A DNA stretch of 64,000 bases from Blastomyces gilchristii SLH14081 (GCF_000003855.2 NW_003101668.1:969065-1033064), one strand, 5' to 3'; counted from the first letter of the stretch, positions 24,929 to 36,474 are shown. A program made the numbers and translations. The notes: generated by a model from the sequence alone, not told the origin.

Positions 24929-26791
24929 TCATCTCCACCTCCCTTCCCCCTCCCCCTCCCCCTTCTCCCCATCAACCCGATCATAATCACCATCACCACC
25001 CCCCTTCCCCGCAACAATCCCCCTCGCAATACTCCCCAGCTCCGCCCGACACCGAACACAATCCATCCAATAACTCTCGCTGGTCAAATGCCGCTTCCGC
25101 CGGCTGCACGGTTCCTTGAAATACCTCGCCTTGGATATCGGGCTATCTGCATCGCCGAGCATGAAGGTGCAGGAGGGGTTTTCGGGACTTTCGGGGGTTG
25201 GGGGGCGCTCTGGGTCCGCTGGCCAGAGGGTTTCAGGGGGAGGGGAAGGGGGCGGGGGAGGCTCTTCTTCTAGTTTGTGGTGGTGGTGGTGGTCGTTGAT
25301 GGCTAGGGGTTCGTCGGGTGGGTAAGGCTCGTCTGGCGCTAGGTCATCGGGAAAAGCGCATCGGTCGATGTGGACTTCAGGCTCCGGTGCTGGCGGTGGT
25401 TCCGAGCCTGGGGCTTCGATCATCTTTTTCTTCTTACCCTTTTTCTTGCCTCTTCTTGGTGGATGTAGGGTCGTCTGCTGGTCCGTGTCCGGCTTCTGGG
25501 CCTGGTTCAACAACGACTTCGTGCCCCATCCCGACCAATCATGAGGTTCAACTGGGGACTCCTCTACTGGAGCCCCCTCTGGCTCTAGCCCTGGGTTGGG
25601 CTCCGGGCTTTTCTTGGGCTTCTTCTTCATCCTTCTCCTGAGTTCAACGCCTCCCCAGAGTCCCCACCCGTCATCAACTGCATGCTCAACGATGTCAGCA
25701 GGCTCCTTGGCGGATTCTAATTCTGGTTCCGGTTCTGAGACCGGTGGTTCAGGAACTTGTTCAAATGGGACTTCGGGGATATCTTCGGCGATAGTTTCCT
25801 CGGGGCCGGGAAGGGCAGGCTCTCCCACCACCGAAGCTGCTGTTGGTTCTTGAGTACAGTAATCTGCATTGCCACCATTCAAATGCACATTTCCCTCTTT
25901 CCCCTTATCAGATTGAGATGATCTGAGTGGCTCCTCTGGGGGTGAAGTCTCGCTATTGTTGGCTTCACTGTCGCATCGCAGCGGCTCCGTCAAGGTTGTG
26001 AACAGGTCAACAGTCAAATTTCCATGTTCATTCCTGAACACATCAAGAACCCAAGGCTCCCTGATGAGATCCTTATTCTCCTTCATCGCAACTCTCGTCT
26101 CATGCCGGAACCTCTCGCGATACGCGTCATCATTGTCGGCATCCGGGAGCTTGGGGTATGCTTTCTTCGCAACGTCAAGTACATTCAAATAAGGCACTTG
26201 TGTCATATTTTCAATGCTTATTAGTGCAAGGGCAGAGAGCTCGTCCATTTTATACTCCTGGGCAAAGCAGTAAAGGAGAGAATGCATTTCGAACTCCATA
26301 TCGGCGCCAGGCCATTGATTGTCGTTATTCCGCTCTAGTGAACGAAATAATAGTGGTGGATAAGGACAGTCTAGATACTTTCCGATGTACAGGAACATTA
26401 GGACGAGCTCGAAAATCCCGGGATCTGTGTTCACTAGGGATATACTATTATGTTCTCTGGCAGAACAAGTCGTAGGATTTATCTTGCTGCTTAGTGATGG
26501 AGCCTGATTCAGAATTCCCAAGTGGACATGAAAGGCTCTCTGGCCACCGATGGGGCCAACATGAACTTGAACAATATCTGTTTCGTAGGGGCTGGAGGAA
26601 ATAAAGGTGTCGCCTCCATCTGCCACGTGGACCGTAGGGCTCTCTGTGTTATAGGGGTTGGAGGCAATAGGAGGATTTACCCCATTCCAGGCGGAATTAG
26701 AAGGAGGTTCCGTTTCAAAAGAGCTTGCTATAGGAGGTAGGTTAACTTGGGAAAGGGCCCCAGTGGAAAAGACAGTGGCATATTGAGCCAA
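24929..26791 (-). CDS. BTB/POZ-domain protein
   Basis: An uninterrupted 620-residue frame. After a low-complexity N-terminus, residues about 70-180 read as a fungal BTB/POZ fold: ETDIVQVHVGPIGGQRAFHV, HLGILNQAP, then GIFELVLMFLYIGKYLDCP. BTB domains mediate protein-protein contacts, in fungi often as Cul3 adaptors or stand-alone proteins. A helical segment follows (MHSLLYCFAQEYKMDELSAL), the usual BACK-like continuation of the fungal family. The second half is acidic and proline-rich with two Lys-rich basic patches (RRRMKKKPKKSP, RGKKKGKKKK), a His run and a terminal CVRC pair. The basic patches could be nuclear signals. It lies convergent with the ATPase gene and is the last intact gene before the AT-rich block. 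BTB assignment is good; the partner is unknown. Confidence 0.85.
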   Translation of the reverse strand: MAQYATVFSTGALSQVNLPPIASSFETEPPSNSAWNGVNPPIASNPYNTESPTVHVADGGDTFISSSPYETDIVQVHVGPIGGQRAFHVHLGILNQAPSLSSKINPTTCSAREHNSISLVNTDPGIFELVLMFLYIGKYLDCPYPPLLFRSLERNNDNQWPGADMEFEMHSLLYCFAQEYKMDELSALALISIENMTQVPYLNVLDVAKKAYPKLPDADNDDAYRERFRHETRVAMKENKDLIREPWVLDVFRNEHGNLTVDLFTTLTEPLRCDSEANNSETSPPEEPLRSSQSDKGKEGNVHLNGGNADYCTQEPTAASVVGEPALPGPEETIAEDIPEVPFEQVPEPPVSEPEPELESAKEPADIVEHAVDDGWGLWGGVELRRRMKKKPKKSPEPNPGLEPEGAPVEESPVEPHDWSGWGTKSLLNQAQKPDTDQQTTLHPPRRGKKKGKKKKMIEAPGSEPPPAPEPEVHIDRCAFPDDLAPDEPYPPDEPLAINDHHHHHKLEEEPPPPPSPPPETLWPADPERPPTPESPENPSCTFMLGDADSPISKARYFKEPCSRRKRHLTSESYWMDCVRCRAELGSIARGIVAGKGGGDGDYDRVDGEKGEGEGEGRWR

Positions 26792-28240
26792 AGTCAGAGG
26801 GTTTGCTGTCTCATTCAGCTGTGCAGCTGTTACTTCATTTTCTAGTAGTAGGGTTCATGTCAGCAGTGTGTATAAACTTGCTACCAGGGTTAGAGTTAGC
26901 TTAACTGGATGTAAGGTCACTCGAGGTTGCAGCCCCCTTCTTCCCCTTCTTCTTCTTCTTGTTGAGCCCCATTACAGCCAAATTGGAGGTCCAAACCTTG
27001 AAGAAACAATCTCAACGCAAATCTGTACGAGAAGTGGGTGTAGCAATTAGACTTGTAATTTGAGGACGGAGTCGCTGGCAAGTTTTGATGGCTCCTCCCT
27101 CGGGTAGGCACATATATAAAGAGCTCTGGGAACCCCTCCAACTACATGCTCCGAGCCGCCTCTTAGTCCAATCACAAAAGCGATCATTTCCAAAATGCGG
27201 GGTGTTGTAGGTAAAATGAACTTTTGTAGCATGGAACAGTAAATTCTGCATTGGAGGCCTCACCCTAGAGCTTCTGTTATGTTCTTTTCCACATTAAGAG
27301 GAGTATGCGTGTTCAATTCTTTGATGCGTTGTGCCGGCCCCATTGGTGGATAAGCACAGTAGTATACATTCGGATGTATCATTTCCCCCTGCCATTCCGT
27401 AAAGGGACCTATCGGAATAGCAGCACAAGGCTGCGATGCGGGAGGATGAACACATTGGATGCCTCGAAGAAGAAAACATTCATTCTGGTCCCTTGTCGTG
27501 AGCTCTCATTGGCGGTAGCACTTCAGCAGAGCAGGGAATCCCCATTCTGATTCTGGCTATGCGTGCAGTCAAGCATCGATTGTCCGGTGGCCTTGCCGTA
27601 GAGATGATTGAGCTCCATTTAACGGAATCAAGCGACAATCGCGCCCTGTGCCAAACGTAGGGTCAACCACACATTGACAAATGATACTGAGGTTGGAAGA
27701 TTAATTATCCATCCTCTTTATCCACCAAGAGACGTTCAACAATGGCTGCTTAGAAAACTCTGAAATCTATCTTCGATCTGGGTTGCTGGAATGCTCGGTT
27801 CCTCATACTGCCTCAATGAACGATGTCGTGGTGGGCGTACAGGTAAAATAAAAGATGAAGTTGGAGACAAGAGAACTGGTCAAGATTAGAGAGCTCCTGA
27901 GCACCACCTCATCCCATCCCGCTGTGAGAAGAATGAGCTGTTAGACTCCTCATCCTGCAAACATCACCTGCGACGACCTTCTCACGTCACAAGTGTTCCA
28001 GCGAGACGTGCTAGACCTGGGCTGACCCTCACGGTCTACTTTACCGAGTCTGGTGGCGCCACTTCATGAATGATGTCGGAGATCAGAGACAAGCAAGACC
28101 AGGAGAGAAAACACTTCTCAGTCCCACCCACGTTCTACCATTCTGCGTGTTTTCATGGCAACAGAGTACATGTGTTTAATAGAGGGATCCTGCAGCGCCA
28201 AGTCGCATGAAATATTTAGTACGCACGGCCTTCCTATATA
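26792..28240. other. Intergenic transition zone before the AT-rich block
   Basis: Ordinary composition with no supportable gene. It ends sharply at the TA dinucleotide (28239-28240) that is the target site of pogo copy P1, so the border of the AT-rich half coincides with a transposon end. Confidence 0.45.
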
Positions 28241-29756
28241 ACGTAATCAACCACCTAACGCTCGTTTACACCTAACGCTCGCACAAATCTTAGCTCAATC
28301 TCCATGTTCAAAAACCCACAACATGGACCACAAATCAGCTATACAAGCAGTGATTGATGATTTGAATGTGCAATTGACTCCTAATTACACTACAACTGCA
28401 AAAAAATATGGAATCAGTCATCATACATTGTCACAGTGCTATAATAACCTTCAAACATCAAGAAAGAAAGCAATCTCTATTCACTGTCAAAATCTTTCAA
28501 ATTCACAAGAAGAACAGCTTCTTTTTCATATCAATTGATTAACAGATTGCAGTTTTCCTTGTACATCTCAAATTCTTTATAATCTTATTATTGAGATTCT
28601 AAAATCATCTGTGAGAGTTAACTGAGTGTCACAGTTCTGTCAATACTATAAGAATGTAATCAAGTCAGTTTATCTGTGAAATATCAATTAAAAATGCAAG
28701 AATGCTGACAATTCAATATATTTCAAGTATTACTTTGATCTTGTATTTAATCTCTTGCTTTTATTATCTTTTTTATCTTTACTATGATTATTTTACTAAT
28801 TTAATCTCACTTAATTTAACAGCTGCAGACAAAGATTATATAATATAATATTAAATTTAACAATATTTACAACTTTGATAAAAAAGAATTTCTATTAGAA
28901 CTTATTTATACTTTTAAACATATTATATCAATTGCTGCTCTTAAATTCAGATATATGATAGATATCAATCAGAATAATAGTAGAGAATTTATAACTTTAC
29001 TTACTGTAATTTATACTGATGAAACTGCTCTCTTATCTACTCTCATATATCAAGAGAAATCAAGAGATATGTAAGATAGCTGACTTGAAGATTTTAATAG
29101 TGAAAAGAATCAGGCCTACTTTACTGCTTCAGAAAATGAATGAAGTAATAATAAATATGAATTAATATAATTAAAAAAGATCTTTGAATCTCTTATAAAA
29201 AAGAAAGCTGAGTGCAGATATAGACTTCTTATATTAAATAGTCATTCTTCTTATATTAATATAACATTCATTAATTATACAGATTGAAATCAGATTCTAC
29301 TTACTATTCTATCTTCTCACTCTATACATCAATTACAGCTGCTAGATATTGAAATATTTTAATTATTGAATAAATCATATTTCAAGCAACTGAATGAATA
29401 AATAAGAACTGAAATAAGATTTATATATACTACAAAGAGATCTTTTTGACAGCTATTTCATTCTATATAAAATGAGATACTTACATCTTTAAATATTGTA
29501 TCTGTATTCATTATCACTGATCTATATTCATTTGATCTGAAACAGGTTTTAAAAAAGCTTGTAAGATCTTATACTCTCTCAGACATGTATTGTAGATTAA
29601 GAACATCTACTTCTATTATTAGCATGTGAAAAATAATTAAGTAAGTCAAGCAGTAGCAGTGTTAAATATCTAGTAATCTTAATTAACTGATTCACACAAG
29701 TGAAAATCTTACTCTTGATAAAGAGATTCTTTTAATAGAGAATAGACAGCTGCAGC

Positions 29757-30261
29757 TAGACTGACTACTGAGATTATAAATTTCACATTTGATTTCATTT
29801 GATCTGATCTCATACATTTCTTGATGTGAATCCCGCTGAGACTAGTTATTAAAAAAACATGCAAAGTGACTATATATCAGATCTTAAAATGAAATCATGA
29901 CTTGAAAAAAATAAGAAAGTAATCTCATTTAATCTCATTTAATTTCATTCTTAGTATAAAGTTACTATTTTTAGACATTTTAAGGTTTTTTTAGACTATT
30001 TTTAATTTTTTAAAAAGTAACACTTTTAAATAATACTTAAATGAGATTTAAAGTCATTTAAAGTAATAAAAATAATTTAAATTGAGAAGTGAAAATCATG
30101 ATCTCATTTGAAAAATGTGATAAAAGTAGATAGTAAGTCTCACTGAAACAGTATGAAACTACTATCTAATGTTAAAACTGTGTAATGAGATCAGTTGAAT
30201 TGATAATAAGACTATCAATAAATCTGATTCTGATCTCAGACATGGTCACACAGTCAGTCTA
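29757..30261 (+). mobile_element. hAT-like MITE, copy A (505 bp)
   Basis: Begins TAGACTGACTACTGAG and ends CACACAGTCAGTCTA. The flanks GCTGCAGC (29749-29756) and GCTGCAGT (30262-30269) are an 8-bp target duplication with one mismatch. The equivalent place in P2 (near 57232-57246) has a single uninterrupted site. An 8-bp duplication and TAG-type ends indicate the hAT superfamily. No coding capacity. Confidence 0.88.
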
Positions 30262-30455
30262 GCTGCAGTAAGCTCTTAATTAAGAAAAAAGATATTATAA
30301 GTGTGACAGAGTCATGAGATTGCTAAATTCTTTAAATTCATCATTAACACAGTTCTTTTCACCAGTAAAGATGCAGTGTGTTCATAAGTAAAAAGCAGTG
30401 AATAAAGCTGTTAAAAAGAATGAGCAGGCTTATAAAAAGAATATCAAGTTCTAAC

Positions 30456-30961
30456 TAGACTGACTGTGTGATCATATCTGAGACTAGAATCAGATTTTTT
30501 AATAGTCTTATTATCAATTTAACTGATCTCATTACACAGTTTTAACATTAGATAGTAGTTTCATACTGTCTCAGTGAGACTTACTATCTACTCTTATCAC
30601 ATTTTTCAAATGAGATTATAATTTTCACTTCTCAATTTAAATTATTTTTATTGCTTTAAATAACTTTAAATCTTATTTAAGTGTTATCAAAAAGCATTAC
30701 TTTTTAAAAAATTAAAAATAGTCTAAAAAAAACCTTAAAATGTCTAAAAATAGTAACTTTATGTCAAGAATGAGACTAAATGAGATCAAATGAGATCACT
30801 TTCTTATTTTTTTCAAGTCATGGTTTCATTTTAAGATCTGATATATAGTCACTTTGCATGTTTTTTTAATGACTAGTCTCAGCAGAATTCATACCAAGAA
30901 ATGTATGAGATCAGATCAAATGAAATCAAATGTGAAATTCATGGTTCTGACGGCCAGTCTA
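30456..30961 (-). mobile_element. hAT-like MITE, copy B (506 bp)
   Basis: Same family as copy A but inverted: starts TAGACTGACTGTGTGATC and ends GACGGCCAGTCTA. The flanks GTTCTAAC (30448-30455) and GTTGTAAC (30962-30969) are an 8-bp duplication with one mismatch. The empty site survives in P2 near 57418-57426. Copies A and B, about 194 bp apart, form a large inverted repeat. Confidence 0.88.
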
Positions 30962-31591
30962 GTTGTAACACACTATTCTTAAGAAGTAAAAGAAGACAGA
31001 TATTATAAAGCAGTAGATGCAATGAAATGCTGCTTATCAGACAGTAAAGAAGTAAAGAAAGATGAATAAGACTGCTAGAGCTGCTCAATAACAGATTGAA
31101 AAGAAGCTTAGAGATGTAAGAAAGGCTTAAGAGTAAAAAGAGAAGAAAGAACAAGCTACAGCACAGTTGTAATCACAGTTGAATAAGAATAAGATTAAAG
31201 TATTCAAAAATCACCTTTCTAATCAGAAAAGTAGATTCTCAATTTCATAAAGAGTGACTAAATCACATTTTCAGAGCTCTGTCAGAGTGCTTACAGATTC
31301 ACTGGCAGAGAAATCTGATAATATTACAATCTCTACTGATTTAATAACTGCTTACTCACTGAATCTGTCTTCATTCAAGATTTCACATTCTGAGTGAGTT
31401 ATTAAGTTAAACAAGCATCTACAAGATTAGCTATATATTTTTATATGTAATTCTATGTATATATTTTCATCATATAATATTTTATCTTAAAATCTAATTG
31501 CGTTGTTGAGATATTGTTGGGTTGATTTCATCATAGAAGTAGCGAAATAGCGAGCGTTAGATGAAAACAAGTGTTAGGTGGTTGATTACGT

Positions 31592-31685
31592 TAGGCATAG
31601 ATGCCACGATTCGGCGCTGCTGTGAAATAGACCTTGTAAATATTGTATTCATCTAGTTAAGTTACCTAATTGAAAACCTCTTGTA
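31592..31685. other. Short spacer between pogo copies P1 and P3
   Basis: About 90 bp of less mutated sequence between the TA at the right end of P1 and the TA (31684-31685) at the left end of P3. It may be original host DNA. Confidence 0.4.
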
Positions 31686-31884
31686 TGCATCAACCATCTC
31701 ACCCAACGCCCGCTTACATTCAACACCCGCTCAATCTTCATTTTTTCATTCATCTTGAAACACTCACAACATGCATCACAAAGCAGTTATACAAGCAGCA
31801 ATTAATGATTTGAATATACAATTAATCTCTAATTACACTGAGACTGCTAAAAATATAGAATCAGTTAATATACATTATTACAGT
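31686..31884 (+). mobile_element. Pogo/Fot1-family transposon P3, 5' fragment
   Basis: Left terminal repeat TGCATCAACCATCTCACCCA, then CGCCCGCTTACATTC, after a TA dinucleotide. A mutated start of the same transposase follows (MHHKAVIQAAINDLN). It is interrupted at ATTACAGT by MITE C and resumes at 58167 after 26 kb of nested insertions. Confidence 0.8.
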
Positions 31885-32279
31885 TAAACTGATCATGTGA
31901 CTGTGTCTGAGATCAGGACCAGAATATTTGATAATTTTATTATTAATTTAATTAATCTTATTACACAGTTTTAAGATTAGATAGTAGTCTTATACTATTT
32001 CAGTGAAACTTACTGTCTACTCTTATCATATTTTTCAAATAAGATCATGATTTTCACTTCTCAATTTAAATTTATTTTATTACTTTAAATGACTTTAAAT
32101 CTTATTTAAGTATTATCAAAAAGCATTACTTTTTAAAAAATTAAAAATAGTCTAAAAAAACCTTAAAATATCTAAAAATAGTAACTTTGTATCAAGAATG
32201 AGACTAAATGAAATTAAATAAAACCACTTTCTTATTTTTTCTAAGTCATGATTTTATTTTGAGATCTGATAAATAGTTA
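31885..32279 (-). mobile_element. hAT-like MITE, copy C, first 395 bp
   Basis: Starts TAAACTGATCATGTGACTG (mutated TAGACTGAC). The 8-bp duplication ATTACAGT is perfect at 31877-31884 and 58159-58166. It is broken at a TA by pogo P2; the remaining 110 bp lie at 58049-58158. 395+110 = 505 bp, exactly the length of copy A. Confidence 0.92.
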
Positions 32280-32483
32280 ATGTAATCAATCACTCAATGC
32301 CTGCGTACACTCAACGCCTGCTCAATCTTTATTTTTTCATTTATCTTTAAACACTTATAACATGCATTACAAAGCAGTTATATAAGTGATAATTAATGAT
32401 TTGAATTCATAATTGATGATTTGAATGCACAATTGATCTCTAATTACACTGAGACTGTTAAAAAATATGAAATCAGTTAATAT

Positions 32484-32977
32484 TAGACTGACTATATAAC
32501 TGTGTCTGAAACCGGAATCAGATTTTTTAATAGTCTTATTATCAATTTAACTGATTTCATTACACAGTTTTAACATTAGATAGTAGTCTTATACTGTCTC
32601 AGTGAGACTTACTGTCTACTCTTATCATATTTTTCAAATAAGATTATGATTTCTACTTCTCAATTTAAATTATTTTTATTACTTTAAATGACTTTAAATC
32701 TCATTTAAGTATTATTAAAAAGTGTTACTTTTTAAAAAATTAAAAATAGTTTAAAAAAACCTTAAAATGTCTAAAAATAGTAACTTTATATCAAGAATGA
32801 GATTAAATGAGATCAAATGAAATCACTTTCTTATTTTTTTCAAGTCATGATTTCATTTTAATAGTCACTTTGCATGTTTTTTTAATAACTAGTCTCAGCG
32901 GAATTCATATCAAGAAATGTATGAGATCAGATTAAATGAAATTAAATGTGAAATTCATGATCTCAGCAGCCAGTCTA
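32484..32977 (-). mobile_element. hAT-like MITE, copy D (494 bp)
   Basis: Starts TAGACTGACTATATAACTG and ends AGCAGCCAGTCTA. The flanks GTTAATAT (32476-32483) and GTCAATAT (32978-32985) differ by one C-to-T change. It sits in the helix-turn-helix region of the P2 transposase, about 20 bp from the position where copy C entered P3. Confidence 0.9.
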
Positions 32978-33376
32978 GTCAATATATATTATCACAGCAG
33001 TATAGAGGTATTCAAATATCAAGAAAAAAAGCAAGCTCTACTCACTGCAAAAATCTCACAGATTTACAAGAAGAACAGCTTCTTTTTCATATCAATTAAT
33101 TAACAGATCATGATTTTTCTTATACATCTCAAATTCTTCATAATCTCATTGTTGAGATTCTAAAAGTATCTATTAAAATCAACTGAGTGGTATAATTCTA
33201 TCAGTGTTATAAGAATATAATTAAGTTACTCTATCTTCAAAATATTAATTAAAAGTACAAGATTACAGATAATTTGACATATTTTAAGCATTATTTTAAT
33301 CTTATAATAGATTTCTTTCTTCTACTGATTTTTTACTTCTTACTAATTAATTTATAGCTATAGATAAAAATCACTT

Positions 33377-33910
33377 CATCAGTGACAATCACCGCTCCAC
33401 CACGAACTCGCTCGATTTTTCGAATAAGAACCCGCCGATAGATTCATCGAAAAGCCCTCGATCATACGAGCATTTTGACCCCATCGCCGACCGCATACCC
33501 CGTGTGGTGGTGGAGTTATCCAGCCAAACGTGAACCAGACGTCGTTCGGAACTCCTGCGTGGGATTATCCCCCATTCTCCCCTACCACACCACAACCCCG
33601 GGCCAAATTGCCATACAAATTGTAAGGTGAAGAGACCTAGCCGTATGCGCCAATCTTCTCGATTTTGGAAGATCCCCGATCTGTAGTTGTGGAGATATCT
33701 GAGGAGCGACCTCCGCGAAAACCCTGTCCATCTTTGATGTTCCAAAACACCAACGCCAAGTCCCACCCTCGTACCGCCCTTCCCAATCTGGCCCATCCCC
33801 AGCAGAAAAATACAAAAAGATACCTCAGCGATAATATCAAGCACATAATCAATGGACAACGAGTCAACAGCACACCAATAACTATAAAATCAGTATATCC
33901 CAAGATCTGA
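33377..33910 (+). other. GC-normal, unmutated segment at the 5' end of the LINE insertion
   Basis: About 530 bp rich in CpG, CC and GG lie directly between the left target duplication and the hypermutated LINE body, with an abrupt change near 33905-33945. A plus-strand frame reads VNQTSFGTPAWDYPPFSPTT and stops at 33631, which looks like the low-complexity end of a host protein, but I cannot identify it. A 156-codon minus-strand frame also exists without motifs. It may be host RNA joined by template switching, or the unique 5' end of a LINE family whose other copies are 5' truncated. Confidence 0.55.
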
Positions 33911-34866
33911 CTGAGCCTTTGATCCCTGCACAGTGAGATATATTAAATCTAGTTTTAATACCTTAATATTCAATAGATTCTGCAAGAGATTGAGAACAGC
34001 AACACTAGGTTTCTATTGAATTTAAGAATTAACTCTATATTGATATAATCATTGACAAAGTCTTCTATTTTGAGATATAAATAATCAGTTCCTCTACATC
34101 CTGCTGACAATATTTATATTATTATATAGAAACAGACTTATATTCTCTATAATATCAAGACTCTGAAGAGGGAAAGTCTTGATAGAGAGTATATAGTAGT
34201 GTATATCTTAGCAGTTTCTATCTCATTCTTCTGCAGCAGTCAATGCATAAAAAAAAAAAAGATCTTAGAAATAGTTTTTTACTTCTCTTGAAAAAGTAAG
34301 GTGTTTTTCTCTGGATTTTATATAATATTCTTATAAAGAATTAAAAACAGAGCTGTTTTCTGTCATAATTTCATATTCTTTTAAGTAAGAATTACTTTTT
34401 CAGTGACTGAAGAGCTTTCATTAATACTTAATTCTTTTTTACACTCTTTATTAACTGATTTGAGTTACACACTTGTTGTGTGAGGAGAATTGAATAATTT
34501 AGAATAAAATTGAATAGTTTTAATCAATTTCTCTGCAAAAAATTGATTTATTTTTTATCAGTTTTTCTCTCAAAAACTGTCATATTATCTGATTTATTAT
34601 CAATTGATATCATACTTTTCCTCACTGTATTTCAAGAAAGAGATTGTAAAGATTTTATTGATTTATCTCAAAAATCAATTTTAGTTTATTAGATTCTCTT
34701 CAAAAATCTAACCTAGTTACTGAACTAGTGTGAAAAAAATCAGGTGTTTTATACACAAAAGTCTTTTATTCTTCTTTTGAAACAGTCTGACCAACTTTTC
34801 AATTGAAAACAGACTTAGAAATATCTCAATTAAAACAGTCTGACCAACTTTTCATTGAGTGAAAAT

Positions 34867-36474
34867 AATGAGTTCAAAAATACACTCAGTTGATGTGGAA
34901 AAAGATGCTTTCTTAAATGCTATTCCTGAGATTGAAATTCTGAAGAGAAGAAAGAAAGAAGAAATAGAGAAACAACAAGTTCTTGAAATACAGAAACTTG
35001 AAAAAGTAAGTAAGATTCTTGAAAAGCAGTGTCTGAGTGAGATGAATAAAGAAGTTCTGTTAATTCTTCATACTCAGGCTAGACAACTACAGAAGATGAT
35101 TAAGTTCAAACTTGGAATCTCAAACACAGTTCAAAAAACATTGAAAATTCCTAGTATAATCACTGACTCTTCATCTTACTCTTCTTTGTTCTTTTTTCCT
35201 ACTTCTTCTTCTTCTTTGAATCAGAAGAAAACATATACTCAAGCAGCTGAATCTGCTGTCTCTAAACCTGCTGTCTCAAAACCTGCTTAAAATCCTGAGA
35301 AAACTGAGAAGAATACTGCTCATGTCTCTATTCATAGAAAAGTGAAAAAGAAAATGCAAAAAGAGAAAAACTTTCAAATTTTCAGAAATAGAAGACTTAT
35401 TCTCAAAGTCTCAAATCAGAATATTCTGCAAAGAAATAAGCTAAACTTAAATCTCATTTTCAGAATCAGAAATGAAATTAATCAGCAGTTCTTTTCTCAG
35501 TTGATGACTGATATTGAAGTTTAAAAATCAGTTATAGCTTCAATTGAGCTATCATTCTTTGAAAACTTCATCATTCTGACTACAATACCTGAATTCAGTG
35601 CTGAATTCCTTATTCAGAATGAGAATCTCTGTAAGTCAGTAGTAGAATCTTTGTTAAACACAATAATTCTATCTGAAAGAGATGAAAAGTGAGATAAATT
35701 CATTCTTCATGATATTTCAGTTGAAATTTTTGACTGTGAAGAAGGAATACTACTTCTCAAAAATGAATTGAAAGAATACAACTCTATTCAACTGAGAAAG
35801 AAGCCTGTATGATTAAATTCAATTGAGTTCAGATAAAGCAGGAGAAATGTCTCTGTTCTAGTATATATAAAAACACTTAAACAGTCAAAGATCTCTGAAG
35901 TAAGAGTAGCAGATTTGAAAATGAGAGTTCATGAATACAAAGACTCAAGAATGAATCTCAAAGCTTAAACACAGTGTTCAAACTGTCAAAGATATGAACA
36001 CTTTGCAATCTCATGTTTTAGAGACTCAAAATGTGTATTCTGTGCCAGAGATCACAAAACTAGTGAGCATAAATGTGAAACATGCTCAAAAAGAGGTGAA
36101 ATTTGTCAATATACTCTACTTAAGTGCTCTAATTGTAAAGAAAAACATGCATCTAGCTCAAAAGAATGTATATTTACTTCTAGAACTCAAAAGAACTGGA
36201 GAAAAGATGAAGCTCAAAGTCAATCTAGAACTGAAGAGAAGAGTCAAGTCAGTAGACTTATAACTATAAGCTTAAAAAGAAGAAACTCTCAACTATCTAA
36301 ATCTTCAAACTCTAATTCTTCAGCTAAATGTAAACAGAATTTGAATCCTCAAACTTCTGTTAAGATTAGAGAATTGAGAAATGACTCTAGTGATAAACTA
36401 GATATAATACAAGCAGTTGAGATTTCTACTTTTAAGAATAGTTATAATCTACTATCTGATGATAGTGATTAGAT
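34867..36474 (+). pseudogene. LINE ORF1, gag-like nucleic-acid-binding protein (mutated)
   Basis: ORF1 proteins of Tad1-like LINEs bind their RNA. A Lys/Glu-rich, probably coiled-coil N-terminus (about 34867-35120, KRRKKEEIEKQQVLEIQKLE) is followed by Ser-rich sequence. Zinc knuckles follow at about 35967-36170: CSNCQRYEHFAISC (CX2CX4HX4C), CVFCARDHKTSEHKC and CSNCKENHASSSKEC. The frame is interrupted by several stops (for example after VSKPA at 35290 and after TDIEV at 35524), in line with C-to-T damage. It ends at TAG 36472-36474 after LLSDDSD. The ATG chosen is the second of two nearby in-frame candidates (34859 and 34867 region). Confidence 0.75.

Larger units (their letters stand above)
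28323..31397 (+). pseudogene. Pogo-type transposase of P1 (hypermutated, split by two MITEs)
   Basis: Pogo transposases have an N-terminal psq-like helix-turn-helix, a CENP-B-like DNA-binding region and a DDE catalytic domain. Here MDHKSAIQAVIDDLNVQLTP and KKYGISHHTLSQCY are the HTH. Further on one can read VIYTDETALLSTLIYQ (region of the first Asp), ESLIKKKAECRYRLLILNSH (family consensus LLILDGHSSH, so the second Asp is Asn here), then QLQLLDIEIF, a run conserved in fungal pogo proteins. Stops are mostly TGA at Trp positions. The coding region is interrupted by MITE A (29757-30261) and MITE B (30456-30961). End coordinates are approximate. Confidence 0.85.
28241..31591 (+). mobile_element. 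Pogo/Fot1-family DNA transposon, copy P1
   Basis: The left end ACGTAATCAACCACCTAACG and the right end (read inverted from 31591) ACGTAATCAACCACCTAACA form long terminal inverted repeats, flanked by TA at 28239-28240 and 31592-31593. TA target duplication is typical of the Tc1/mariner-pogo group. Length is 3351 bp; removing two inserted MITEs and their 8-bp duplications leaves about 2324 bp. The transposase is hypermutated, so the element is dead. Confidence 0.9.

Noticed and set aside
33389..33859. Minus-strand gene of 156 codons
   Set aside because: No recognisable motif and no splice context. The segment is better explained as unmutated DNA at the LINE 5' end, and its coding strand, if any, is unclear.
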